The notes below the pieces were generated by a model that did not search any database, was not told where the DNA came from, and was given only the letters and a program-made list of their open reading frames with translations. From JACVRW01 sp035650215 (GTDB lineage Bacteria; Actinomycetota; Thermoleophilia; Solirubrobacterales; Thermoleophilaceae), in the NCBI GenBank assembly GCA_035650215.1, contig DASRIC010000093.1, forward strand, positions 23,479 to 87,478: a stretch of 64,000 nucleotides of DNA. The letters are read 5' to 3'. Positions 1 to 7,962 of this stretch are shown piece after piece. The translations under genes were made by a program, and so were the position numbers. Position 1 is the stretch's first letter. Every line of letters starts with the position of its first letter.

Positions 1-2
1 AC

Positions 3-2342
3 GGAGCCAAGTGGACACAGCTCTCGCCCAACCCCGCGCTGACGCTGGCCGACGACCCCTGGGGAGACACGAGCACAGTTGCCGCGGGCGACCGCTCGCG
101 GTCCTACTACAGCACGATTCAGACCGGCGACGTGGACGGCGACCAGCGCGCCGACGTGGTGGCCCGCGGGCCGTACGGCATCCGCACCTGGTTCTACAAC
201 CGGCGCGGCAGCGGGGGCTGGGAGCGTTACCTGGACGACGGCTACACGGCCTTCACCGGCAACCAGGAGAACGCGTACACCCGGCTCACCTCGCTCGCGC
301 GCAGTCTCGGCTACCTCACGGAGTCCCAACAGACCCTGCGCGACGTGTGGACGGGCAAGACCGAGCCCACGGTCGACCTCCAGAAGATGATGTCGGACCT
401 CGCGACGGCGGCCGGCTGCCCCCCGAGCCAGGACAGGCTCCCTCACTACCAGAGCTGCACGCCGCCGTCCAACCCGAGCGGGTTCGACGGCACGGACTGG
501 ACGAACGTGATCAACGAGATCGTGACCGAGCTCTACTACGCCAACCAGGTCCAGGCGCACTTCAACAGCAGCGTGAACGGCATCAGGACGGTCTGGAAGT
601 CACTCCTCGTCGACCAGCTGGCCGAGCTCCCGGCGATCGCCGACGACCTCAAGCTGCAGGCGCTGAAGGACACCACCGCCGACTATGACTCGAAGGAGCT
701 GTTCAGCGGCTCCCTCGGCATCGGCGGGGTGTTGCTCAACCTGGTGCCGGGCGGAGAGCCCGTGGCCGCCGTGTTCGAGGTCGCGAGCGAGGTCATCTCG
801 ATGGTCCCCTCCGGATCCCCGTCGCTCACGGAGCAGTTCGACTCCACCTTCAGCCAGCTCGAGACCCAGTTCGCGACCGGGGTGTCGCAGGCGGGCAACA
901 CCATCAACGCCCACAGCCAGCTGATCCGCCAGGACGAGCAGCTGCTCGAGCTGGTCGGCCAGCTGCGCGACAGGGGCACCTGGCAGCTCGATCCGGCGGG
1001 CATGGAGAGCGCCGGCCAGCAGGGCTTCGCCCTCTGGGTCTACAAGACGCTGCTCCCGACCCTGTACTCGAGATACGGAATCTCCGGCTGTGGCGGGCTT
1101 GGGTGCACCGGCCCCGCGGCCGGCACGCCGGGGGTGGTGGGCTCGCCGCCGGCCAACTTCAACGCCGTCGGGCCGTCGCCCACGAAGGGCGGACTGGGCG
1201 CCGACGCGACGCCGTGCTTCAGCGACCCCGAGGGCGGCGGCTTCGTCTGCAACTTCGTAGCCCTCCCGTCGAGCTTCGGGACGACCGTGTGGGGCGCGCA
1301 GTCGGCGCAGTGCACATACGACGGGAAGACCGCCGGGGTGGCCTGGACCTTCGGGTGCAGCCTCGGCGTCGATCCCGCGAACAGCATCGTCGCGTCCCCG
1401 ATCGCAACTCGGGAATGGAACTTCGCCACCTACACCGGCAATCCCGCCGTGTGGGCGGAGAGCGCAAGCAGCCTCACCGGAAGCGCGGTCAGGGTCGGTC
1501 AGGGGCGCTCCCTCCTGCGGCTGAGGGGCGTCCTGCCGGTGCGCAGCTCGTTCCGGCTGGGGCGGGCCCGGGTCGCCGTGCATCGCCTGCTGCACGAGAC
1601 CGGCGGGCAGGGCGAGCTCGCGCGCGGCCGCCGCTGGCCGCCGCTGGTCCTGGCTCCGATGTCCGGGGGCCGGCGGGGCGCGAAGGCGTTCTCGAGCCAA
1701 GCCGGCGCCAAGCCGCGCGTCCGCCTGCGGCTGCGGCGCCGATCGCGCACCTCGGTCGCCTTCGACCTGCGGGCGCGCATGCGGAGCACGTCGCTCCCCG
1801 ACGCCTGCAGCGGCGTGCGGCGGGGCGTGGATCTCGCCACGGGCCCGGTCTTCCTGCACACGCGCCTGCGGATCCGCGACGGATCCGGCCGGGTGCTGCC
1901 GGTGTCGCTCCGCCCGCACTGGCGCTGTCGCCGCGACCGGCTGGGGGCCGTGCACCGGCTCGTGGTGCGACAGCCCGAGGCGAGGACGCCGAGTCGCGGC
2001 GGCCTTGCGCTCGCCCTCCGCGGCCGGCGCCGGGCGAAGGCCGGCGGGACGGCCACCTACGTCATCAGGGTCCGCAACCGCCGCCGGACCGCGGCCTACG
2101 ACGTGCTCGTCCACGGATTCACGGCGCGCGGGCTGCGGGCCTCGCGAGCACGCGGCGCCGTGGGCGGGCCGCGGTCACGGGTGTGGCGCCTGGCGCGTCT
2201 GCGACCGGGCCGGTCGAGGACACTGCGGCTCCGCGTGCGCGTCGCTCGCTCGGCGGCCGGCACCCAGCGGGTGGTGGCCGTGGCCCAGGCGATCGATACT
2301 CGACATGTGAGCGACCGTCTCTCGACGAGGATTCGGCCGTGA
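3..2342 (+). CDS. Secreted FG-GAP/DUF11-type protein, 5' end outside window
   Basis: The reading frame is already open at the first bases, so the true start lies upstream of the window. Near the start an FG-GAP/VCBS-type repeat is visible (DVDGDQRADVV followed by RTWFYN). A mostly helical stretch follows, with a hydrophobic glycine-rich segment (LGIGGVLLNLVPGG) around position 710-770. The C-terminal third is Arg-rich and beta-like, ending in a DUF11-like repeat (GGTATYVIRVRN, then LRLRVRVA). These features suggest an exported, extracellular or wall-associated protein. The stop TGA overlaps the GTG start of the next gene, so the two are probably translationally coupled. The biochemical function is unknown. 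Confidence 0.75.
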   Translation, partial: GAKWTQLSPNPALTLADDPWGDTSTVAAGDRSRSYYSTIQTGDVDGDQRADVVARGPYGIRTWFYNRRGSGGWERYLDDGYTAFTGNQENAYTRLTSLARSLGYLTESQQTLRDVWTGKTEPTVDLQKMMSDLATAAGCPPSQDRLPHYQSCTPPSNPSGFDGTDWTNVINEIVTELYYANQVQAHFNSSVNGIRTVWKSLLVDQLAELPAIADDLKLQALKDTTADYDSKELFSGSLGIGGVLLNLVPGGEPVAAVFEVASEVISMVPSGSPSLTEQFDSTFSQLETQFATGVSQAGNTINAHSQLIRQDEQLLELVGQLRDRGTWQLDPAGMESAGQQGFALWVYKTLLPTLYSRYGISGCGGLGCTGPAAGTPGVVGSPPANFNAVGPSPTKGGLGADATPCFSDPEGGGFVCNFVALPSSFGTTVWGAQSAQCTYDGKTAGVAWTFGCSLGVDPANSIVASPIATREWNFATYTGNPAVWAESASSLTGSAVRVGQGRSLLRLRGVLPVRSSFRLGRARVAVHRLLHETGGQGELARGRRWPPLVLAPMSGGRRGAKAFSSQAGAKPRVRLRLRRRSRTSVAFDLRARMRSTSLPDACSGVRRGVDLATGPVFLHTRLRIRDGSGRVLPVSLRPHWRCRRDRLGAVHRLVVRQPEARTPSRGGLALALRGRRRAKAGGTATYVIRVRNRRRTAAYDVLVHGFTARGLRASRARGAVGGPRSRVWRLARLRPGRSRTLRLRVRVARSAAGTQRVVAVAQAIDTRHVSDRLSTRIRP

Positions 2343-4321
2343 CGGGGCGTTGTCGCACGCCGCTCGGGCTGCTCGTAGCGCTAGCCGTCACGGGCGCCGC
2401 GGTCGCGGCGCTGCCGGCCTCCGCGCCGGCGGCTCCCGGCGCTGCCGCCCGGAGCGTCGACGTGCTCGCCTTCGAGCCGGTCTCGAGCCCCGTGCTGCGG
2501 GCGCTCCGGAACCGGCTGGGTCGGCGCATGAACGTACGCCGGGCCACGCCGTCGCGGTTGCGCCACCCTCGTCGCTACGAGGCGTTGGTCGTCGACGGGC
2601 AATCGTCGACGCCGCGTGAGCTCAAGCGGCGCGCGGGCCGCCTGCAACGCTTCCTCGACGCGGGCGCGTCGGTTATCGCATTCGACGTGGGCAGCGCACA
2701 CCACCGGCGGGCGCTCTACGACCTGACGGGGTTCAGGGCGGTGCCCACACGCGGAGAGCACTTCAGTCGCGTGGCGCTGTATCGCCGCGTGGTCGCCCAC
2801 GGCGTGCCGCGCCTGACGCTCATCGACGCCCGCCGGTTCCTGCCGCTGGGCGGCGCCCGCCTGCCGGCCAAGGGACGCAGGCTGGCCCGGCGCCAAGAGG
2901 CCCGCCGGCTCGCCGCGATCGTCGGTCGCGAGGTGCTCGGGGCAAAGCATCCGCTCACGCCACGGAGGGCGCGAGGCCCGGCAGCGGGGGCGCAGGCCAC
3001 CGACACCCTCCCGCCCGAGGTCCAGCACCTATCCCTGAGCGCCACGTTTCCCGGCTCGGCGGTCACGCCGAGACCGGCTCTCGCGGCCAACGGCGGGCGA
3101 TGCACGTGCCCCAACTTCCCCCAACCGATCTACGCGCCCCGCGTGTCCGCCCAGACGACATCCTGGAGCCTGACGCACACGGTCGACGTCTACCTCGACA
3201 ACGGCACGGACTCCGGCGGCGACTTCCAGCTGGTGAGCTACAGCGTGGATGGCGAGTTCAAGCCCACGACCGGGCGCTTCGCCGTCATGGACGACCCCTT
3301 CCACTGGAATGGCTTTTTCGGGCAGAACCAGGACTTCATCCTCGAGCGCGCCTGGTGGACCGGCTTCGCCGACATCTCCGTCACTCCGAGCTCGGAGACC
3401 AGCACGCGGCTTGCCATCCAGTCGCACTCACCCACGGGGGAGCCCGTGACCTCGTACGTCGCGGGCGAGCAGTTCTCGCTCGCATACCGGCTCTCGCGCC
3501 CGCGAGGACCCGGGGTAGCCACCAACATCGGCGTGGGTCGCGCGCAGAGTTATCCCATTCCGGACTGGGCCGTGCTCGACCAGACGACGGCAGGGGCCCC
3601 GAAGTGGGAGTTCAGCGCCCGCAATAGCTGCGACGTCAGGCCGGCCGGGTACTCCGAGGGCGGCTGCTTCGATCTGAGTTTCGGCAGCGCCGCGACCCCC
3701 AACGAACCGAACAACCTCAGCCGGAGCACGCTCGAGCTCCACGGCTCCTCGCACTGGCAGACCACGAGCCTGCTCGGTGATTCGAGCAGCGGCACGCTCA
3801 ACTTCACCACGTCCTTCCTGGCCACGCTGGCCGACACCTACTGCACCTCATGGGGCGTCGCCGCGTGCTCCGGGCATGAGCTCACCAGGTGGCCCGACCC
3901 CGGCTGCACGTGGTGCAACCCACAGCCCGGACCGGAAAGTCACAACCTGCAGATCGACGCCTCCGCCGTGGTGCCGGTGGGCATCGAGAGCCTGAGCTTC
4001 GACGATCCCAAACCGAACGGGTCGAAGGGCCAGCACGTCAAGGCGACCGTGACGCTGAAGAAGGCCTCCCAGCTCCCGGGCGGCACCAACGTGGTGATCT
4101 ACTCCGACAGCCGCAACGCCGTGGTCGGCGCCCTGATCCAGGGCGGTCCGGACAGCAGGACGACGGTCGTGATCCCGAAGGGCCAGGCGAGCGCGACCTT
4201 CGACATCGCCACGAACGACGCCGGAATCGCGCCGAAGCCGAGCGCAACCGCCAACATCACGGCCTTCTACGCGCAGCCGACCCGGGGGCAGCTCACAGTC
4301 GGGTCCACGAAGGGCTCGTAG
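2339..4321 (+). CDS. Secreted multidomain protein of unknown function
   Basis: About 660 aa. The GTG start overlaps the upstream stop and is followed directly by a signal peptide (hydrophobic run LLVALAVTGAAVAALPASAPA). Residues ~35-130 look like a Rossmann- or GATase-like fold (YEALVVDG, then ASVIAFDVG). The middle (~265-440) is a beta-rich domain containing DPFHWNGFF, WTGFADISVTPSS and QSHSPTG. Its strand pattern faintly recalls leukocidin-type beta toxins, but this is by eye only. The last ~110 residues form an Ig-like beta domain (VKATVTLKKAS, RTTVVIPKGQA). Function unknown; co-translation with the preceding FG-GAP protein suggests a functional pair. Confidence 0.8.
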   Translation: MTGRCRTPLGLLVALAVTGAAVAALPASAPAAPGAAARSVDVLAFEPVSSPVLRALRNRLGRRMNVRRATPSRLRHPRRYEALVVDGQSSTPRELKRRAGRLQRFLDAGASVIAFDVGSAHHRRALYDLTGFRAVPTRGEHFSRVALYRRVVAHGVPRLTLIDARRFLPLGGARLPAKGRRLARRQEARRLAAIVGREVLGAKHPLTPRRARGPAAGAQATDTLPPEVQHLSLSATFPGSAVTPRPALAANGGRCTCPNFPQPIYAPRVSAQTTSWSLTHTVDVYLDNGTDSGGDFQLVSYSVDGEFKPTTGRFAVMDDPFHWNGFFGQNQDFILERAWWTGFADISVTPSSETSTRLAIQSHSPTGEPVTSYVAGEQFSLAYRLSRPRGPGVATNIGVGRAQSYPIPDWAVLDQTTAGAPKWEFSARNSCDVRPAGYSEGGCFDLSFGSAATPNEPNNLSRSTLELHGSSHWQTTSLLGDSSSGTLNFTTSFLATLADTYCTSWGVAACSGHELTRWPDPGCTWCNPQPGPESHNLQIDASAVVPVGIESLSFDDPKPNGSKGQHVKATVTLKKASQLPGGTNVVIYSDSRNAVVGALIQGGPDSRTTVVIPKGQASATFDIATNDAGIAPKPSATANITAFYAQPTRGQLTVGSTKGS

Positions 4322-4354
4322 CCGCCTTCCCTGGACCTCGTAGTCTCGGGGAGC

Positions 4355-5173
4355 GTGGAGCTCGGCGAGCGCTTCGAGTGGCAGGGCCGCGAGATCGCGT
4401 GGGGCCGAGCGGGCTCGGGTCCCGGGGTCGTGCTCTGCCACGGGACGCCGTTCTCCTCGCGCGTGTGGCAGCCGTTCGCCGACGCGCTCAGCTCCGACTT
4501 CACCGTCCATCTCTGGGACATGCCGGGCTACGGGCGCTCGTCGAAGCATCCCGGGCAGCCCGTCCACTTCGGCGCGCAGGCGGAGGCCCTAGCCGCCCTG
4601 CTCGCGCACTGGGAGCTCGATCGCCCTCACGTGGTGGCTCACGACTTCGGCGGGGCGGTGTCGCTGCGCGCCCGCCTGGTGGGCGGTGTGCCCTACGCGT
4701 CGCTCCTGCTCGTGGACGTCGTGGCGATCCCGCCGAGCGGGTCGCCGTTCTTCCGCTTCGTGCAGGAGCACCCGGACCTCCTCGGCCGGCTGCCCGCCTA
4801 CATCCACGCCGCGATCGTGCGCACCTACATTCAGGGCGCGAGCGCGCGCGGCCTCCGCGACGAGGAGCTCGACGAGCTGGTGGAGCCGTGGACCGGCGAG
4901 GTGGGACAGCCGGCCTTCTACCGCCAGATCGCCGGCTACGACGAGCGCTACCTCGAGAAGAACGAGGAGAGGCTCGGCGAGCTCGACATGCCGGTTCGCG
5001 TGCTGTGGGGCACCGACGACGCGTGGATCCCCGCCGAGCGCGCGGACAAGCTCGCCGGTCTGATCCCCGGCGCCACCGTGCGCCTGATCGGCGGCGCCGG
5101 TCACCTCGTGCACTACGACGCGCCGGTCGCGCTCATGGACCAGTTACGGAGCTGGCTCACCGAGGTGCGGTAG
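4355..5173 (+). CDS. Alpha/beta-fold hydrolase with Asp nucleophile
   Basis: 272 aa, the full length of a single-domain alpha/beta hydrolase. The oxyanion-hole motif HGTPFSS is at residues 29-35. The nucleophile elbow reads AHDFGG with Asp97 rather than Ser. An acid follows in GTDDAWIP and the catalytic His is in GAGHLVHYD. An Asp nucleophile is known from haloalkane/haloacetate dehalogenases and epoxide hydrolases, so C-halogen or epoxide hydrolysis is more likely than ester hydrolysis. No signal peptide, so probably cytoplasmic. GTG start 33 nt after the preceding stop; a SHOCT protein follows 11 nt downstream. Substrate not predictable. Confidence 0.85.
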   Translation: MELGERFEWQGREIAWGRAGSGPGVVLCHGTPFSSRVWQPFADALSSDFTVHLWDMPGYGRSSKHPGQPVHFGAQAEALAALLAHWELDRPHVVAHDFGGAVSLRARLVGGVPYASLLLVDVVAIPPSGSPFFRFVQEHPDLLGRLPAYIHAAIVRTYIQGASARGLRDEELDELVEPWTGEVGQPAFYRQIAGYDERYLEKNEERLGELDMPVRVLWGTDDAWIPAERADKLAGLIPGATVRLIGGAGHLVHYDAPVALMDQLRSWLTEVR

Positions 5174-5184
5174 CGTCGCACAGG

Positions 5185-5454
5185 ATGGCCCTCCTCAGCC
5201 AGATGTTCCGCACCGTGGCCATCACGGGACGCACCGACACCATCAACGCCTGGTTCGCCGACCGGCAGGGCAAGCGCTGGGCCGAGCAGACGGTCCGCGG
5301 CGCCTTCTCGGACGTCACGCCGGCCGCGCGGCGGCCCTCGCCGGCCCGGCCGGCGGATCCCGCTAGGACGCTCCGGGAGCTGACGGAGCTGCGCGACCGT
5401 GGCGTCCTCACGACCGTGGAGTTCGAGGAACTGCGAGCCGAGCTCAAGGTGTGA
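5185..5454 (+). CDS. Small SHOCT-domain protein
   Basis: 89 aa. The C-terminal ~28 residues (LRELTELRDRGVLTTVEFEE) form a SHOCT domain, a short helical hairpin common at the C-terminus of small bacterial proteins and thought to mediate oligomerisation. The N-terminus is basic and not clearly membrane-bound. The ATG was chosen because it lies just after the hydrolase stop, which suggests co-transcription; the open frame continues upstream but only as shadow sequence. Role unknown. Confidence 0.75.
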   Translation: MALLSQMFRTVAITGRTDTINAWFADRQGKRWAEQTVRGAFSDVTPAARRPSPARPADPARTLRELTELRDRGVLTTVEFEELRAELKV

Positions 5455-5551
5455 GGCGCCGCACTCACGGGTGCACCGCCCCGCCGTCTGCCAGGTTGCA
5501 GCTCGGCCCGGCGCGCCCGCCGAAAGCCGCCGTCGTGGCGGATCGGAGCGA

Positions 5552-6655
5552 CTACTGCGCCCGCACGCGCACGCGCGGGCGCGCGTTGTTCACGTAGCCC
5601 TTCGGGTTCCAGAGCGCGGCCTCGTCCTCGGGCTGGGTGGCCGCCGAGGAGTCCCAGGCGCGCACGAGGATCTCGTGCTCCCCGGGCGGCAGCTCGAGCG
5701 TGATCCGCCACTGGCGCCAGGCCCAGCGGCCGAGGTCCTCGAGCAGCTCGGCCTGCGACCAGCTCACCCCGGCGTCCAGCGACACGTCGACGCGCGCCAC
5801 GTGCCGCTCCCCGCCCGCGAACGCGTAGCCGCGCACCTCCACCGGCCCGGCGGCCACGGTGTCGCCGTCGGCCGGCGAGAGCACGTCGGCGTTCAGCGCC
5901 ACGATGCCGAGCGGCATCCCGGCGCCGGGGGCGGGCGTCTCGTGCTCCGGCAGCAGCCGGTAGACCACGTGCTGGAAGTAGCCCCGCCACGGCTCCGCGC
6001 GCACCTCGATCCGGTCGAGCCACTTGACGCTGCGCGCGCCGATGTAGCCGGGCACGACCACGCGCAGGGGCGCGCCATGCACCGGCGCGAGCGGCTCGCC
6101 GTTCATCGACCAGGCGAGCAGGACCTCGGGCCGGCACGCCTTGTCGAGCGGTATCGAGCCGCCGAAGCGCTGGCCCGGCTTGGCCTCCGGGCAGGGGTCG
6201 GCCCCCTCGAAGCCCACGTGGGCCGCCTCGGCGCGCGGGGAGGCGAGCGCGAGCACCTCGGCCAGGGGCACGCCGCTCCAGGTGGCGGTGCCGGTGGCGC
6301 CGGGCCCCCAGGGCGCCTCACCCGGGATGTCGCGAATCGCGACGAGCCCCGCGCGCCGGTTGCCGGCGCACTGGAGAGTGGCGGTCACCTCGCACTCGCG
6401 AAACGCCTCTCTCAGGGTCTCGAGCGACAGCTCGAGCTCGCGCTCGACCAGACCGCCCACGTGCAGGTGCCAGCCGGCCGGGTCGATCTCCGGCACGGAG
6501 CCGTGCGAGCGCACGTAGAAGGCGTCCGTGGCGGTGAGCGGGCCCTCGGCGAGGGCCCCGAGCCCCGTCTCGGCGTTGAAGGGCTCCTCCTCGTGCACGA
6601 TCAGGTCCGAACGCTTCCCGAAGCGCTCCATGGCGAGGCGGGGCGGAGTCGACAC
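5552..6655 (-). CDS. Sulfite-oxidase-family molybdopterin oxidoreductase
   Basis: 367 aa. The N-terminal two thirds is an oxidoreductase molybdopterin domain: LQCAGNRR carries the Mo-ligating Cys96, and the substrate-site region GGSIPLDKA and VVVPGYIGARSVKWLDRI are family hallmarks. The C-terminal ~115 residues are the Mo-co dimerisation Ig-like domain (VSLDAGVSWSQAEL, PEDEAALWNPKGY). There is no heme b5 domain and no Tat signal, so it differs from exported SorA/YedY forms and is probably cytoplasmic. Last gene of a five-gene operon; its GTG abuts the TGA of the gene before. The acceptor and true substrate (sulfite or other) are unknown. Confidence 0.9.
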   Translation of the reverse strand: MSTPPRLAMERFGKRSDLIVHEEEPFNAETGLGALAEGPLTATDAFYVRSHGSVPEIDPAGWHLHVGGLVERELELSLETLREAFRECEVTATLQCAGNRRAGLVAIRDIPGEAPWGPGATGTATWSGVPLAEVLALASPRAEAAHVGFEGADPCPEAKPGQRFGGSIPLDKACRPEVLLAWSMNGEPLAPVHGAPLRVVVPGYIGARSVKWLDRIEVRAEPWRGYFQHVVYRLLPEHETPAPGAGMPLGIVALNADVLSPADGDTVAAGPVEVRGYAFAGGERHVARVDVSLDAGVSWSQAELLEDLGRWAWRQWRITLELPPGEHEILVRAWDSSAATQPEDEAALWNPKGYVNNARPRVRVRAQ

Positions 6656-7705
6656 TCAGGCGAACTCGGGCATCACCCGGTCCGCCACCAGCTTCAGCTG
6701 CCCGCGGATGTCCGGCACGTTCTGCACGTCCTCGCCGGTGAAGAAGTTGACCAGATGTGGGTCGGAGAGCGCGAGGATCATGTGGTTCACGCCGGCCGCC
6801 TCGATGTCGGTGCGGATCTTCTCGACCACCTCGTCGGGCGTTCCGGCGAGCGACAGCTTCTCCACGTAGTCGGGCGTGAACAGCTCGACCGCGCGCTTCA
6901 CGTCCCCGGCGCCGAGCGCGTCGACGACCGGCTGGAGCTCGGCGGCGTCGATCCCGTGGCGCGCGAGCTGCTCCGCGGGCATCGAGGAGATGTAGAACGC
7001 CACGAGCAGCCGCGCGGCGTGCTTGGCGGCGGCGGAGTCCTCCGACACCACCGTGACCACCCAGGCGCCCACGTCGAGGTCGTCGAGCGAGCGCCCGGCG
7101 CTCTCCGCCCCCTCGCGCATGTTGTCGACCTGGTAGTCGTAGGCCTCGCGCGAGTAGGCGAGCGCCTGGTGCAGGCCGTCGGCCAGCTCGCCGGCCGTCC
7201 GGAACGAGCGCGGCCCCTTCATGCCACCCATGAGGAGCGGAATCCGCTCCTGCACAGGCCGCGCGGCGGTGAACAGGCCCGTGTACTTGAAGAAGTCGCC
7301 CTCGAAGTCGATCTTCCCGTCGTCGAGGAACGTGCGCATCACGTGCAGCGCCTCGCGCAGCCGCGACAGCGGCTTGCGGTGCTCCCAGTCGAGGTGGTAC
7401 TGCGCCATCAGGCCGAAGTTGCCCGTCGAGACGACGCACTCGGTACGCCCGCCGGTGATCTCGTCGAGCGTGGCCAGCTGCTGGCAGATCAGCGTGGGCT
7501 CGCGCAGGAACACGTGCGTGACGTTCGGGCCGAAGCGGATCTGCTCCGTCTTGTCGGCCGCCGCCGCGAACAAGGTCCACAGGTCCTTGTGCCAGGTCTC
7601 GTCGACCGCGTAGCAGGCGTGGTAGCCGAGCTGGTCCGCCGTCTTGATCATCTCGATCGACTCGTCGACCGGGTAGTCCGGCAGCATGCAGTAGCTGAAC
7701 TTCAC
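6656..7705 (-). CDS. LLM-class (luciferase-like) flavin/F420 oxidoreductase
   Basis: 349 aa TIM-barrel of the bacterial luciferase-like monooxygenase / F420-dependent reductase superfamily. Seen: N-terminal KFSYCMLPDYPVDESIEMI, then RFGPNVTHVFLREPTL, LDEITGGRTECVVSTGNFG and LMGGMKGPRSFRTAGELADG, the usual cofactor-phosphate region. The C-terminal TPDEVVEKIRTDIEAAGV is also typical. Members use F420 or FMN to reduce or hydroxylate small molecules. GTG start with GAGGAG upstream, overlapping the preceding gene by 4 nt (GTGA). Context links it to GlcD/GlcF-like and molybdenum redox proteins. Cofactor and substrate cannot be fixed from sequence. Confidence 0.9.
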   Translation of the reverse strand: MKFSYCMLPDYPVDESIEMIKTADQLGYHACYAVDETWHKDLWTLFAAAADKTEQIRFGPNVTHVFLREPTLICQQLATLDEITGGRTECVVSTGNFGLMAQYHLDWEHRKPLSRLREALHVMRTFLDDGKIDFEGDFFKYTGLFTAARPVQERIPLLMGGMKGPRSFRTAGELADGLHQALAYSREAYDYQVDNMREGAESAGRSLDDLDVGAWVVTVVSEDSAAAKHAARLLVAFYISSMPAEQLARHGIDAAELQPVVDALGAGDVKRAVELFTPDYVEKLSLAGTPDEVVEKIRTDIEAAGVNHMILALSDPHLVNFFTGEDVQNVPDIRGQLKLVADRVMPEFA

Positions 7706-7962
7706 GTCTCCTCCTCGTCGGGCATCGTCTCGGAGTCAAGGCCGAGCTTCAGGACGTCGTCGGCGAAGTGGTCGTGCATCCAGTCGAGGTGGTCCCAGCG
7801 CGCCGCCACGATGCGCTGCGTGTCCCAGGCCGGCAGCTCCTGCTGTGGGAAGTCGCGCATCATCTCCGGGTCGACCTCGTAGACGTGCTCGAAGCGCTGG
7901 ATCACGTCGTCGGTGATGCGCCTCGCGTCGGGCGGCTTCTGGTCCCCGAGCCTGAAAATCAC
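7702..7962 (-). CDS. Small acidic protein of the redox operon, unknown
   Basis: 86 aa. It overlaps the upstream FAD oxidase stop and the downstream luciferase-like start by 4 nt each (GTGA at both ends), strong evidence for real translation. The protein is acidic and rich in Asp, Glu, His and Trp (RITDDVIQRFEHVYEVDP, ARWDHLDWMHDHFADDV, C-terminal MPDEEET). No Cys, no membrane segment and no signal peptide. I do not recognise the family. It could be a subunit or assembly partner of one of the neighbouring oxidoreductases. Confidence 0.75.
   Translation of the reverse strand: MIFRLGDQKPPDARRITDDVIQRFEHVYEVDPEMMRDFPQQELPAWDTQRIVAARWDHLDWMHDHFADDVLKLGLDSETMPDEEET

Noticed and set aside
5399..7882. 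827-aa plus-strand open frame opposite the redox operon
   Set aside because: It is Arg/His/Ala-rich low-sense sequence antisense to three well-supported genes with motifs and overlapping starts.
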